Shown: positions 21,459-45,215 of the stretch, piece after piece | Layout: each line of letters opens with the position of its first letter | Position numbering within the stretch: position 1 is the first letter of the stretch | NCBI RefSeq assembly: GCF_027172205.1 | Contig: NC_070613.1 | Coordinates: 27,058,001-27,122,000, forward strand | Length of the DNA stretch: 64,000 nucleotides | Direction: 5' to 3' | Origin: Podarcis raffonei | Lineage: Eukaryota > Chordata > Lepidosauria > Squamata > Lacertidae | Notes under the pieces: generated by a model | Told to the model about the DNA's origin: nothing | Database searches by the model: none | What the model saw: the letters and a program-made list of their open reading frames with translations, nothing else | Position numbers and translations under genes: made by a program

Positions 21459-23586
21459 TATTTTTCTGCTCATCTGCTTAACAGGCAGCTGAAGAAGCAA
21501 GCATTACTCAATCTTAGGGCTGGTCCCTATGGAGAGGCAAATTTATATAGCTCATTGCGGCTATTCCTGTTACCATAGCATGTATATGGTGCTACACTTT
21601 ATTTCTGGGGGAAAAAACCAATACAGTTGTTTGGACACAATCTGCCTCTCCCTATTTCCAGTCCACCTGTCTTGACACACAGAGAGACGATGCAGAAATG
21701 AATAATTTTTTCAAACATTATCTTTACTATGTGTCTGGCAGTAATTTTGAATACCAAGACATAGTTGCATAACAGGTCTGCCACGGAACTTGTGTAGAGT
21801 AAAATCAGCTTCAATATGAAGCTGTTGGATATCATTCCCTCAGCTTTTTACATGCTAAATATCTTCAGCAAGTGTGCATTTAAAACATAGGCATGGATGC
21901 AATAAAAATCTGTAAGTAATGCTGCATGTGAAACATAATTAATTTTTTTAAAAATCCCATCGATTACAACTGTATTTCTCTATTGGTTAATTTAAAAACG
22001 GGACAAAATCATGCAGAACATTAATTCTAAATACCTTAATGACAACACAAATAATAATAATAAATGCAACAGTGTTTGCTGGGGGGGGGGGAGAAATCAA
22101 TTAACTCAATGCCACCTCAAATAATGTTAAGTACTCAGTATTATTTTGATTCAACAGGGGTAAAATCCTCACTTTTGGGGTGTCAGCTATGCCACTTTAG
22201 GCTGGTGTTTTCTTGCTTATCCCAGCAGCATGTGCTACAGGTTCTGAATAAACCAAGGACCAGACTAGATGGGAACAGACAAATCGCATTTGTTCGCGTG
22301 CCTGTTCATGCATAAAGAGGCAGAGAGAGGAGGGTAGGGTCTTTTTTAAACAGCAAAGGTTGGGGGTAGCCTCTCTTCCCACCCACCCCCACCCTCCTGT
22401 GTCACCTCTCCAAGTTTTGTTGCTTTATGCACCGTTCCCCCGGCTCAGCTCCAATACCAGAAGTGAGCCAGACAAGGGGGGGGGGGAGCAATGAAGCACA
22501 ACTGAGAAGGCTGCCACATTTCAGCTCTCCTCAGTCACATGTGGTTTTTGTTATAAAATTTAGACACTCCACACTATTATACGTGAATGGGGTGGCCATG
22601 TAAATTAACAAAAGCGACTGTCCCCAATCACATCTAGCTTTTCCGTAACCAGTCATCAACACAACTGCTCTTCTGCGGGTCCTATTTAGTTTTCACAGGG
22701 AAAGGTCTTCTCGATGGAATCTACCCCATATTCAGAAAGAAAAATGGCTGCTTAAAGTACCCTTGGAAGCACAGCAACAGCATCAGCAAACACTGGTGTT
22801 GCTTGCAAGGATTCAAAATAAGCTGTCTGATCCAAGAGAACACAAACATCCATGCCCCCCCCCACTTTAAAAAAAAGAGAGCAAAATTATGATACATACA
22901 CACAAACTGACATTTGTACAGGTTACTGACATATTCCTGTTTCAAAACATGGCATCAGTAGTAATGAAATGTCACAGGAGTTGCTATGCTGTGTTCATCT
23001 TTGATAATGAATTTTGCATATTTGTAAAAAAATATAATGAAAATTTAACCACCCGTTCAAAAATAAAAACACCCAAATTCATTGTTTGCTTTATGGGAAG
23101 AGGTGCACAGGCAGGGTGTCCCGTCCGTAAGGGCTGGCCCAGTCATTACAGTAAATGGCTGATCTACATGCACAGTTGTTTACGTGTGTGAATCGGGGCC
23201 TTCCATTAAAATGCAGGGGGACCCATGGGTGCAGGGTGCACATACAAAGACCCTGGAATGGGCAAACCCTTTTCTTGTACCAACCCTATTTTGCACTGCT
23301 GTTACATCATTAAGCCATGTGCAGGGCTTATTTCAAAACATTTAACGCCAGTCACCGGGGCCGAGGGGAGTGGGGAATACTACATATATTTAAGCATCAG
23401 GCAACAACAATGGCTATTTCCAGCCCAACTGCACTGGGCAAGCTGAAAGTTTAGAATATTGTTAATACACAAGAGAACTCATGCAGTTTGGTAAAGTTTT
23501 GTCGTAATTTTCACAGTTGCAGTTCTCTCTAGTCTCATTGCACTTTTGATAAGAAGGTGTTGGGGGGAAGAGAGTCTTGACTGAAG

Positions 23587-35756
<12,170 letters not shown>

Positions 35757-36100
35757 GGCGTGCAAAAAACCTGCGGCGCCCGGCGCTCGGTCAGAACCGC
35801 ACCGGCCTAGCCGAGCTCCCTTTCTCCGCTACCCGTCAAGTTGTTGATTTTTTTCCTTAACCATCGAAACGCTACCGAGCATGCTCAGTGGCACCCGAGC
35901 ATGCTCAGTGGCTGGCCTCGAAGCACCCGTGCCCTTTCTTCCTTGCCCACACTCGGGAGTCGGGTTGCAAAAGCGCGCTGCTTGGGAATGGGTGGACGAT
36001 TTCGGCGCGTCTGAATGAGGGACTTGGGAGGCTCGCAGGTCGCGCTGCAGCAGGAATTGCTCGCCCGCTTGCACTTGTGAGCGAAGACCGATTCTGCAAG
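35757..36100 (-). promoter_or_regulatory. FAM133B CpG-rich promoter with tandem GCATGC motifs
   Basis: The region upstream of the FAM133B ATG is CpG-rich. At 35874-35892 and 35894-35912 a 19-bp unit, CCGAGCATGCTCAGTGGC with one leading base, is repeated with a period of 20 bp and one difference. Its centre GAGCATGCTC is palindromic and resembles the NRF1 site (TGCGCATGCGC). I see no TATA box close to the start codon. Confidence 0.65.
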
Positions 36101-36579
36101 CAAAAACAGCAGTCTGGTTTGGAAAGGGGTGTCTGTAAAGGTGCATAAAAAGAGCCTCAGATTTAGGCAGGGTCAGGCTGCGTCACATTTACCTTTCGTC
36201 AGAAAGAACTAATTGCAAGGGAGGGGATGGGGGGGCGGGCGTGGGAGAAAGGGAGCATGAAGGAAAAATATATATGGAATAATGCAACTGCTTAAGGGAG
36301 AGGATTAAGGGATTTCCACATTGCAGCCCCCTCGCTTGCGCTTCATGCACGTGATTGTGTCCATACCCCAATATGGGGAACAAAGCTGGGTGCTGCCGTC
36401 AGGATACATCTCCAGGTCTTGGAAAAACACACTCCCTGTTGCAGCGTCTTGCGGGGAGAGGTTCAGAGGGCCTGCAGCGACTGCCGAGCAAACCAGCGGG
36501 GTCTTCCCTTAAGAGGGTCCCAGGCTACATAGGCCAGCCTTCTCCCAACCTGCTGCTCTCCCCATGTTTTAGGCTAGAG

Positions 36580-36818
36580 CAGGGGTCAGCAAACTTTTTC
36601 AGCAGGGGGCCGTTCCACTGTCCCTCAGACCTTGTGGACTATATTTTGGAAAAAATATATATAAATGAATTCCTATCAAATAACCCAGAGATGCATTTTA
36701 AATAAAAGCACGCATTGTACTCATGTAAAAACGCGCTGATTCCCGGACTGTCCGCGGGCTGGATTTAGAAGGCAATTGGGCCAGATCCGGCCCCTGGGCC
36801 TTAGTTTGCCTACCCATG
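36580..36818. mobile_element. hAT MITE, complete copy
   Basis: It starts CAGGGGTCAGCAAACTTTTT and ends TTAGTTTGCCTACCCATG, which are inverted termini. The flanks GGCTAGAG (36572-36579) and GGCTAGGC (36819-36826) look like an eroded 8-bp target duplication. It is the same family as the copy at 1-283. Confidence 0.8.
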
Positions 36819-37192
36819 GGCTAGGCTCTTGTCAGTCGCAGCCCGCAGGCCCCTCTGGAGGCTGCAAGCCTAGCAATACTGTATGCATGGAGTAAAAAGT
36901 ACAGCCAGAGGAATGATTTGGAAGCTACAAACTGCAAATTGGCAGGGGATAGGGATGTCTGCAGAGACGAGTAAAATAAGTAGGGCCTATCAAAGGCAGC
37001 CTTTGCTGCCTGAGCCAAATGAAAAGATGATGCCTCTCTGCCCCCCCCCTCCATATGGGAAAAAACAAAACTGATCAGATTGACAGTTTGAATCTTACTT
37101 CAAAACTGACAACAGAAGTGTTTTTCCACTGCCTCTGAGGACAACAGGCCAGCTTAGGACACCTACAGTAGGCCACAATCCCTCTAACATCT

Positions 37193-38068
37193 TGGGCACA
37201 TCCACACCATAACTTTAAATCTCTGTGGTACCACTTTAAATAGTCAGGGCTCCCCCCAAAGAATTCTGTAGGTTCTTAAGGGTGCTGAGAGTTGTTGGGG
37301 GTCCCCAGTTTCCCCACAGAACTACAGTTCTCTGAGTTCCCTGTGAATTGGATCTCTGAGAGGAATAGGGGTCTCCTAATGATCACTGCAGATGGTGACA
37401 GCAGCCACGAAATTAAAAGACGCCTGCTTCTTGGGAGAAGGGCAATGACAGGCCTAGACAGCATCTTGAGAAGTAGAGACGTCACCTTGCCAATAAAGGT
37501 CCGTATAGTTAAAGCCATGGTTTTCCCAGTAGTGATGTATGGAAGTGAGAGCTGGACCATAAAGAAGGCTGATCGCCGAAGAATTGATGCTTTTGAATTT
37601 TGGTGCTGGAGGAGACTCTTGAGAGTCCCATGGACTGCAAGAAGATCAAACGCATCCATTCTTAAGGAAATCAGCCCTGAGTGCTCACTGGAAGGACAGA
37701 TCATGAAGCTGAGGCTCCAGTACTTTGGCCACCTCATGAGAAGAGAAGACTCCCTGGAGAAGACACTGATGCTGGGAAAGATGGAGGGCACAAGGAGAAG
37801 GGGGCGACAGAGGATGAGATGGTTGGATAGTGTTTTCGAGGTTACCAGCATGAGTCTGACCAAACTGCGGGAGGCAGTGGAAGACAGGAGTGCCTGGCGT
37901 TCTCTGGTGCATGGGGTCACGAAGAGTCGGACACGACTAAACGACTAAACAACAACAACAACTCTCGGCACCCTTAAAAAACTACAGCTCCCAGAAATGT
38001 TTGAGAGGAATCCATGGCTATCCATCTATCCAAGTGGCGTCAGATAGATTTAAATGTATGGTGTGTGT
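37193..38068. mobile_element. Palindromic MITE interrupted by a BovB insertion
   Basis: The left half runs from CACATCCACACCATAACTTT through GGTGCTGAGAGTTGTTGGGG to AGGAATAGGGGTCTCCTAA. The right half resumes at CAACTCTCGGCACCCTTAA and ends near TAAATGTATGGTGTG. The two parts fold on each other, as in the copy at 32690-32880. The BovB segment separates them. Confidence 0.75.
37381..37960 (+). mobile_element. BovB (RTE) LINE 3' end with long open ORF2 end
   Basis: About 188 codons are open and end at a natural stop (37946-37948). They encode the BovB ORF2 C-terminus: VMYGSESWTIKKADRRRIDA, FWCWRRLLRVPWTARRSN, LQYFGHLMRREDSLEKTLML, GRQRMRWLDSVFEVTSMSL and the end SRTRLND. The tail is ACGACTAAACGACTAAAC followed by AAC repeats. 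BovB is widespread in squamates and ruminants through horizontal transfer. It is strongly 5'-truncated: the reverse transcriptase core and the endonuclease are absent. It lies inside a palindromic MITE. Confidence 0.9.
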
Positions 38069-38135
38069 GTGTGCCTGCTCACCACCATTTTATATTGGCC
38101 TTCCAAATCAGTATGAATGTTCATTGCAATATAAC

Positions 38136-38205
38136 CAGTGCTTTTCTTCTAGGGGAAAAAGTGTCGGTACTGTGTACCCTTGAGTACCTCCAGAAAAAAG
38201 CACTG
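38136..38205. mobile_element. Short MITE with TIR CAGTGCTTTT
   Basis: CAGTGCTTTTCTTCTAGGGG at the left pairs with CCAGAAAAAAGCACTG at the right. The 70-bp element is probably an internally deleted hAT derivative. No clear target duplication is seen. Confidence 0.6.
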
Positions 38206-39504
38206 CATTCATCCCATAAACAAATCAGAATGACTGCTCAGTAAACACTGGGTGTAGTAAACACTGTGAAAGCTTTGTGCTCTCAAATTGGGATGAATGC
38301 TGAACAAAAAGGTGGTCTGGAGGAGTCCATATAGTGTATTATGTATACCCCACTGTTACTGTTTGTAACTCTTTGATGTAACTGGATATTGGAAAACCAG
38401 AACATATAAAAGGAGTATGAGATATATCATGATTATGTTTTTCAGTGTATGTGCAATGACCCAAAGAAAATCAGAACAAGCTCAATGAGAAGCACAAACC
38501 ATTTTAACCAGCAGTGAGTAAGCACACGGAATCCACACATTTTTGAAAAGAAAACTGTCGTCCGGGTAGGCTTGAGAGTGTCAAGGGAAATTGATTTTAA
38601 AACCAGATGTGGCTGAAGTACTAAGGATGAACAGTGAGCTCTTATTATGTTGCTAGGTCAGGAGTGGGGCATGTCAAGCACGAGGGAAGCCTTTCTAACT
38701 GGCTCGCCTCTCTTCAGGTCATGTCCCTCACAGGCCTTCCTTGAATGCTTTTGTCAGCCTGGAATGTGTCCTTAAAATGTGATAATACATATTGCTTTCC
38801 TGAATGGAAGGTGAAGGTGTGTTCAAACCTCTGGCCTTTACAGGGATGGAATGTATTCTACTGTACAAAGGAAAGAGTCATATCCACTGCTGTACCCATT
38901 TTTGTCTCTGGTCTCTCCTTCCACTGGCATGCGGCCTCCAGAAAGTTGCTTATGAGGGATGCAGGCCTCAGGCTGAAAAAGGCTCCCTCCTGCTGCAAGT
39001 CACGCAGCTTTCAGTTAGTTAAACATTTAACTGTGTGGGATGAAATCGTACATGGGAGTTTTACATACAGTGCCTTGGCTAGGATAGTCTAGTTATTCGT
39101 GTCAATTGCTACAGTTCCACTGACTCATATCTAATGGTTTGCATTAGCTGCAGCAGCACAGAGACGTGAGCTGTTGCACATGAAATAAGCTTGGCACATG
39201 AAAACAACTGTCAGGCTCTGCCTGCTTGCAGTTGAAAAGCATTAGCTGGCAATTATTTCTCCACACGTTGCACCAAGAATCTCAAGTTTAACCTTTCCAT
39301 CTTTAAGATTTTTCTCAGGAGGCTGTGAATAACTCTCACAAGGAGACACATGCCGGCTCTGTGACCTCCCCATTGTATCCCATGCACTGCTGAGGCTCAT
39401 AGGGTCACTCACTTCATTTGTTTACACAAGATGAGCACCAGGCTCACAATTTTTAAACTGGTGCTCACCCTTGTTCAGCTCATATTCTAAAATTATCTAG
39501 GTGA

Positions 39505-39720
39505 GGGCTAGGGAACCTGTGGTTCTCCAGATATTTTCAAGTGGAGGTAGGATGGCCATCTGTCATGGATGCTTCAGTTGAGATTCCTGCATTGCAGGGG
39601 AAGGACTAGATGATCCTCTGGGGTCACTTCCAACTCTACAATTCTATTTTGCTGGACTATGGCTCCCATCATCCCTGACCATCAGGCTGATGGGAGTTGG
39701 AGTCCGGCAAGTTCACCATA
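39505..39720. mobile_element. hAT-like MITE interrupted by a CR1 tail
   Basis: AGGGAACCTGTGGTTCTCCA on the left and TGCTGGACTATGGCTCCCAT plus a mirrored TGATGGGAGTTGGAGTCC on the right belong to one palindromic family. The CR1 fragment at 39541-39648 separates them. Confidence 0.65.
39541..39648 (+). mobile_element. CR1-like LINE 3' tail, about 108 bp
   Basis: It contains GAGATTCCTGCATTGCAGGG and ACTAGATGATCCTCTGGGGT and ends CAACTCTACAATTCTAT. It aligns along its length with 3905-4010. It is extremely short and 5'-truncated. Confidence 0.8.
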
Positions 39721-40611
39721 CTTGCATCTAGATTCTGGTGTTTCCCTCCCCAGCTGTCAGGAAATTTCTCTGATTTATTTTAAGAGATACCATGTTGAAG
39801 ACCACATTTATATTACATTGCTTTTAGTTTAGACAGATTGCACTAAAGTTGATAGGGAGCATCTACTAGTGAAAAATAACAATAATAATAAATCACAGGA
39901 ACCAGGTGATGTTAATCTGTTTTTTTAAAAACACCATAACATTGTACACCAAGGCTTTTATAAATTCACAGGTATTTCAGATTTTAAAACAGCATCCCTT
40001 ACAAAAAGATGTCTCTCAGAATATGATGAGTCCCTGCTGCATTGCAGAGTTACAGAAAATTATTCAGGGCATTAAGTTCAAAGTACACTTAATATTTGTT
40101 TGAGAATGACCCAAAAACTCCCATTTTGACACTTGCTAGTTTAACCCCTTAATTTACAATGATTAGTATCTTGGTAAAGAATATCACAAAAATAAAGATA
40201 AAACCATTTAACAGCAAATGTCACCATAATATGTTCCCCCAACCATTCGCCTATAGAAGGATACACATAATGAATCAATATTTTGGTAGGCATGAACTCT
40301 TGCAACTAAGCCTAAACCATGAAAACGGTACTTTTGAAATACAGACTTTCATATCCAGATGCCAATATTTACTTCTAGCTCTGTGGCTTTCATTTATGGT
40401 TCAACAATTAGGTTGCCAGCATTTTAATCAGCGGCTTGGTCTACAAGCATTAGCCAGTGATAATGTTCATCTCAGTGCTGAGAAAGGGGTCATTTGCTGA
40501 TTTCAGCAAATCATGCCACTAATAAAGAAACGGGAGCAGGCTAGTCAAAGCTTTTGTGGTAAGCTGGCAATCCTATCAATAAACACAGAATACTTTGTAA
40601 GTCATAGTTAA

Positions 40612-40740
40612 GAGAACATAACAAGAGCCTGGTGGATCAGGCCAGTGGCCCATTTAGTCCAGCATCCTTTTCCCACAGGTGCCTGTGGGAAGCCTGTAAG
40701 CAGGATGCAAGCACAACGGCCCTCTCTCCTTCTGTTACAA
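40612..40740 (+). mobile_element. Old LINE 3'-UTR-type repeat
   Basis: AGAACATAACAAGAGCCTGG, GGATCAGGCCAGTGGCCCAT and TTTAGTCCAGCATCCTTTTC are shared with 7560-8060 and, in reverse, with 6500-6720. It is probably L2/CR1-like and the assignment is by resemblance. Confidence 0.55.
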
Positions 40741-41630
40741 AAACCTTTATGTACAATGATACCTAAGGCTTACTCTAATGACAAGAAATCAGTGAAACGG
40801 CTTTAGGTATCCGTCACTGACTAGTTTCTAGTGACAATGTCAAACCAAAACACAGAAAATAAATCAAGCTCTTTTCTTCTAATTTTAATTTCCAGCACGA
40901 TCCTTTTCCACTCTACTGTTCTACATGTACATTTCGCTTTACCAAAACTTTCAAGTTTACATACATTTAAAAAACCCCAAAACAAACAAATGAGACCTAA
41001 AAAATACTACGTCCAATAAGCTTTCTCTCTTCAGTTGCAAAATGCAAATATTATACTATGCGGCTCACTCAGATTATGTACTTTATATCCTGTCTAACAT
41101 TTAGTCCCTACAATCAGATTAGCAGCTTGCATATCTAAAACATTTTAAGGCAACCTATATTGTAAAAGCACAGACCTTCTACACTTGCAGCTACTGACAC
41201 GTTCCCTAAAAAGGCTAGTAATATACTACACTTGTTTTTAACTCTGAGAAGCCAATAGTAGTATCCGTTTTAGTAAAGAAAAGCACACATCAATTAAAAT
41301 AGCAATCATTTACATTGCAGATAAAATAACTTGGATATAAATGTCCATCTTTTCAACAAATGTTGACCCCAACAATTGGGTCCAAGTGCTGTTACTAACC
41401 ATGTGTCCTCACTGCATCAGTCAGTTACGAACCAGGAACCTGAGACTGCAAATACTCCCTTGCAATTGTAAACACACTTATTCCCAAGTAAATCTCATTG
41501 GTTTCAATGGAAGATGTTGAAGAGCAACTATGCTTAGGGTCGAGACCCTGAAACTGTCGTCTTGAAATGACTTGCACTGTAATGATCCTGTAGAAAAGTC
41601 AGTTGACTTCAAGAAATGTAAATGAAACTA

Positions 41631-41781
41631 AAGCACCCGGGAGTGCTTTCGAACTGCTAGGTTGGCAGGCGCTGGGACCGAACAACGGGAGCGCACCCCG
41701 CCGCGGGGATTCGAACCGCTGACCTTTCGATCGGCAAGCCCTAGGCGCTGAGGCTTTTACCTACAGTGCCACCCGCGTCCC
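41631..41781 (-). mobile_element. Short Sauria-type SINE lacking the 3' tail, with perfect TSD
   Basis: It covers only the tRNA-like head and the first part of the body, with a good B box (GGATTCGAACC on the plus strand). GTAAATGAAACTA occurs exactly at 41618-41630 and at 41782-41794, a 13-bp target duplication. The BovB-like tail is absent, and where it should be there is a short AAGCACCCGGGAGTGCTTTC fold-back. Confidence 0.85.
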
Positions 41782-43439
41782 GTAAATGAAACTACTCGGG
41801 GATAAATGGGTTGAGGATTGAGATTTTATTCTATTCCTGTAACAGCCCAAGCCAGCTGAGCCAGAGGAATTGACTTTAGTAGGATGATTTGTAGCCCCGT
41901 CACCAATATTTGCACTGGCATATCTGTCTGCCAAAAATGGATACAGCTGCATTTTGTATCATGGTACTTGGGATGCTCAATCAACAACATTTATTTGGGT
42001 AAGTAAGTTTTAGGATCACTCCATTAGTCTAACTGAAGCATGGGAACTCTACATGCACACAGACTCTTATCAGTTCGCCTTAATAGGATAGCCCAGTGCT
42101 GCTCCCATCTATTCAAGTGAATGGGGAGATCCATTTACATGGGAGCTCTGCTTACACATCTGAGCACCCAGAGTTTAGAACCAGGGGACACAGTCCATAA
42201 TCTAAAGACCGGTGTGTGCAGAACCTTCCCGTTCTCTTCCATGAAGGGATCCATGCATGTCGTGTACAGAGTGATCTCCTTGTGCTTAGATGTGAAACTC
42301 CATGACCATGAAGTTCTAGACTTCCATTAGAACCATTGGATTAAGGCTATTGCATAGAATTACGATTACGATGGAGCTGTACTTGGGACCACAGCTGAAA
42401 CCAACTGAAGCATTTAGCTTAATTGCAGGCGACCAATTATACCGCTTTTGTATATTTGCATGTTCAGGCCCTAGGACTGAAGGAATATTAACTTGTGAGG
42501 AAATAAAAATACATGACTATATAATAATAATAATAAAAACTACTCGATGGCACATGTACAAATGAAAACGTGTTCTGATTCTAAGAGAATGCACCATATT
42601 CCCCACATTCTGGATTTCAAGTTATAAAACAGGTCTTTGAAGCGATGATTTATACATATATATATAATATTATATGAATGCTCAGGTTCTCAGGGCAAAT
42701 TCTGCCCCAGGCACCAACCTTCTGTGTTTACACAGTGAACCCACAGACATACAGCCTTTCACACAACTCTCTTTAGCAGGAGGGGGGATATTATAACAGG
42801 GTCTAAACAGCAGGCGGCTGAGGTGGAATGCAGGTGTTCCCCACTATATACGCTATTCTGTCATCAATATGTGGCAAAAGCAAAGGTGTAATGGCTGAAG
42901 GGGAAGGCATTTTAGGTAGACCACTACGATATGGCACTGAGGGACACAGCATGAGATGCAGAGAGTCAAGGAGAACAGATTATTACCGATGGCTCTTCAG
43001 GAAGGCCACGCCAAATATGTGAAGAAAATGGGGACCTCAGTATTTGATCTTCCTAAGGTGAACACATCATTCAAAAATAAAAAGCAGTACTGGATCAGAA
43101 GAATAAAAAGTGGAAAAACTGTGACATTCCACATGTTGCTGGACAAATGCAAGTTGGAGCCTGACAACATCTGGAGAGCAATCCCTGTCCTAGTAGATCT
43201 AAAGAGCATGGGATAAATCATTATTATTTAAAAATGCAAGCCCCCCGCCATATAAATTCAGCCCTCCTGAATGGTACTATGTGATTACCAGTCAGTGGCA
43301 ACAGGATTTGTAAGGAGGCCACTTTGCAGGGTGGCGAGTCAGGGCCTTGGCCTCTCTGCTGCTGACTCCACCGTCAAAGTGGGCCTCCAAGGCTTAGGCA
43401 GGGCTTTAAGTGCTTTCCTTTTTAGCTAGGAGAACAATT

Positions 43440-43655
43440 TGTTAGGAACTTACAAAGGTGCCTTATTCTGCTTCAGACCATTAGTCCATCTAGCCCAGGA
43501 TGGTCTACTCTGGCAGGCAGCTGCTCTGCAGATTCTTAGGCAGACTCTTTCTTGTTCAACCACTTACGGTTCTTTCAAATGAAGATACCCGAGACTGAAT
43601 TTGAGACCTTCTGCATGCAACGTGTTGCCTCTACTGCTGCACCAATACTCATTTT
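43440..43655 (-). mobile_element. tRNA-derived SINE, older family
   Basis: On the minus strand a head like GCATGCAGAAGGTCTCAAAT continues to a body with AGACTAATGGTCTGAAGC-like sequence near the end. A 110-bp segment (43516-43625) is near-identical to 44394-44508. Confidence 0.6.
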
Positions 43656-43721
43656 GCTGTATATCAGAACCTACCAGGGTATACTGTTAGCATCTGGGCT
43701 CTGAACAAGGTGTGAAGGGGT

Positions 43722-43830
43722 GGGAGGCTGTGGCCCTCCAGATATTGTTGCACTTGAACTCCAATCAGTCCCAGCCAGCATGGCCAATAGTTAGGAAAGC
43801 AACATCTGGAGGGTGACAGATTCCTTTCCC
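43722..43830. mobile_element. hAT-like palindromic MITE fragment
   Basis: GGCTGTGGCCCTCCAGATAT on the left and GCAACATCTGGAGGGTGACA on the right are inverted ends. The core resembles ACTCCCATCATCCC but is diverged. Confidence 0.6.
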
Positions 43831-44393
43831 TCGCTCCAGGGAAAACAGGATTTCCTCCTGCAAATGCAAAAACCAGGTTAATGAGAGAACTGAACACCTT
43901 ATGTGTTTCAGGTTTGACCTGAAATGGCTTTGGATAAGCTCATTCTAAAGTGCCTTATGAAAACGCTTGAAATGCTGAACAGCACCAGTCAAGACTATTC
44001 ATTGGTACCTCCCATTAACTTATACATTGTGCTAGACACAGTGCAAGTAGGTTTAAAAACATAACCTACAGGTGAGCCTAATCATGCTTACTCCCAGGTG
44101 AGGGAGGGTTAGAACTGCAGCCTTGATCTAGGATGCCATTATGCTTTTACAGCGAGGAAAAACGAACCCCTCTGTATGAAAGTTGCAACACACAAATTGT
44201 ATTAATATGGAAGTGTCCCTGGGTTTTGATTCCATGTTGTGAAATACTTTTAAAGTTATCATGTCACACCGTGCAAGAAAGGTAAATTGCTATGGAATTA
44301 CTTTTGTTACTAGATCCAGAGCTTATATAAAAAAATAGTTTGAACCAGTCATGCCCATGGATTCAGTCATATGGTTTTTGCATTTATTGCCTT

Positions 44394-44520
44394 AGAAATA
44401 CAGCTGCTCTGCAGGTTCTTAGGCAGACTCTTTCCTTCTTCAACCACCTACAATTCTTTCAAATGAAGATACCCAAGACTGAATTTGGGACCTTCTGCAT
44501 GCAGTGCAGAAATACAGTCT
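44394..44520 (-). mobile_element. tRNA-derived SINE fragment, older family
   Basis: It shares CAGCTGCTCTGCAGGTTCTT, TTCTTTCAAATGAAGATACC and GGGACCTTCTGCATGCAGTG with the copy at 43440-43655, including sequence that is not usual for the family. The two may be related by local duplication. Confidence 0.55.
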
Positions 44521-45023
44521 TTTCCCCCTTAGCACCACAATTTCCCATAGCCTTAGCACCCGTTAATCATTAGCTTTCAAAACTTACTAAAATCCTGCTC
44601 TATCCTAATGAAGGTTTACCCAAGGTTTTTGCTTATTTGGCTACTTTTAAGTTTTTATAAATGAGTTCCTCCAAAGTTATATTTACATCCAGGTCAATGA
44701 CCACAATCCGGGAGTTCTTGTATGCTTGCTTGGACATGCATGGCTCCCCTCACTCCTACTTTACCTCTTCTGCTAATTGTCAAGAATTAACTGAACTAAT
44801 TTCCCAAAGTGTGCACTGGTGCCCCATGTGGCGACCCATTGGAAGTGATAGAAATCATGTTTGGAGACAATAGCACCCCACTGCATGCAAGAGGTGCGGT
44901 ATGTATCGAGCTAACTGCTGGATAAATCCCCTAGAGGAAAAGCAACCCAAATGCATTGGGAACAAGTGATTAAGTAATAAATGCAGCTTGTCTGCACAAT
45001 ACCTTGTGTGTTTCTCATTATTG

Positions 45024-45215
45024 TACTTGGGGAAGGGCTATAGCTCAGTGGTGGAGAGTGCTTTGTTCCAATCTCCAGCGTCTCCCAAGGATGGCTGGAA
45101 CAGACCATTGTCTGAAATGCATAAAGGCACTGCTGAGTCAGTGTAGGCAATACAGAGCTGGATGCACCAATGGTCTGACTCAGAATAAGGCAGCTGTCCA
45201 TGCTGGCGACCCTCC
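45024..45215 (+). mobile_element. tRNA-derived SINE, older family, with A box
   Basis: It starts GGGAAGGGCTATAGCTCAGT with GGTGGAGAGTGCTTTG, which is tRNA-like. It continues through GATGGCTGGAACAGACC and GTGTAGGCAATACAGAGC and ends ATGGTCTGACTCAGAATAAG followed by GCAGCT. This is the most complete member of the family in the window. Confidence 0.75.

Larger units (their letters stand above)
19300..23586. other. Intergenic: calaxin 5' side to FAM133B 3' side
   Basis: The left 120 bp continue the CpG-rich calaxin promoter. The rest holds a hAT MITE (20550-20774), a Tigger-like MITE (21229-21458) and unique AT-rich DNA. Part of 21.6-23.6 kb is probably the FAM133B 3'UTR. An AATAAA on the minus strand at about 21597-21602 is one possible 3' end, but I cannot decide it. 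Small open frames in this region have no support. Confidence 0.5.

Noticed and set aside
22889-23191. 100-codon plus-strand frame opposite the FAM133B 3' side
   Set aside because: No recognisable domain and no splice context. It lies in probable FAM133B 3'UTR on the other strand.
37292-37948. 218-codon plus-strand open frame as a host gene
   Set aside because: From about codon 31 it is the BovB ORF2 C-terminus, and the part before it is MITE DNA. It is a transposon fragment, not a host gene.
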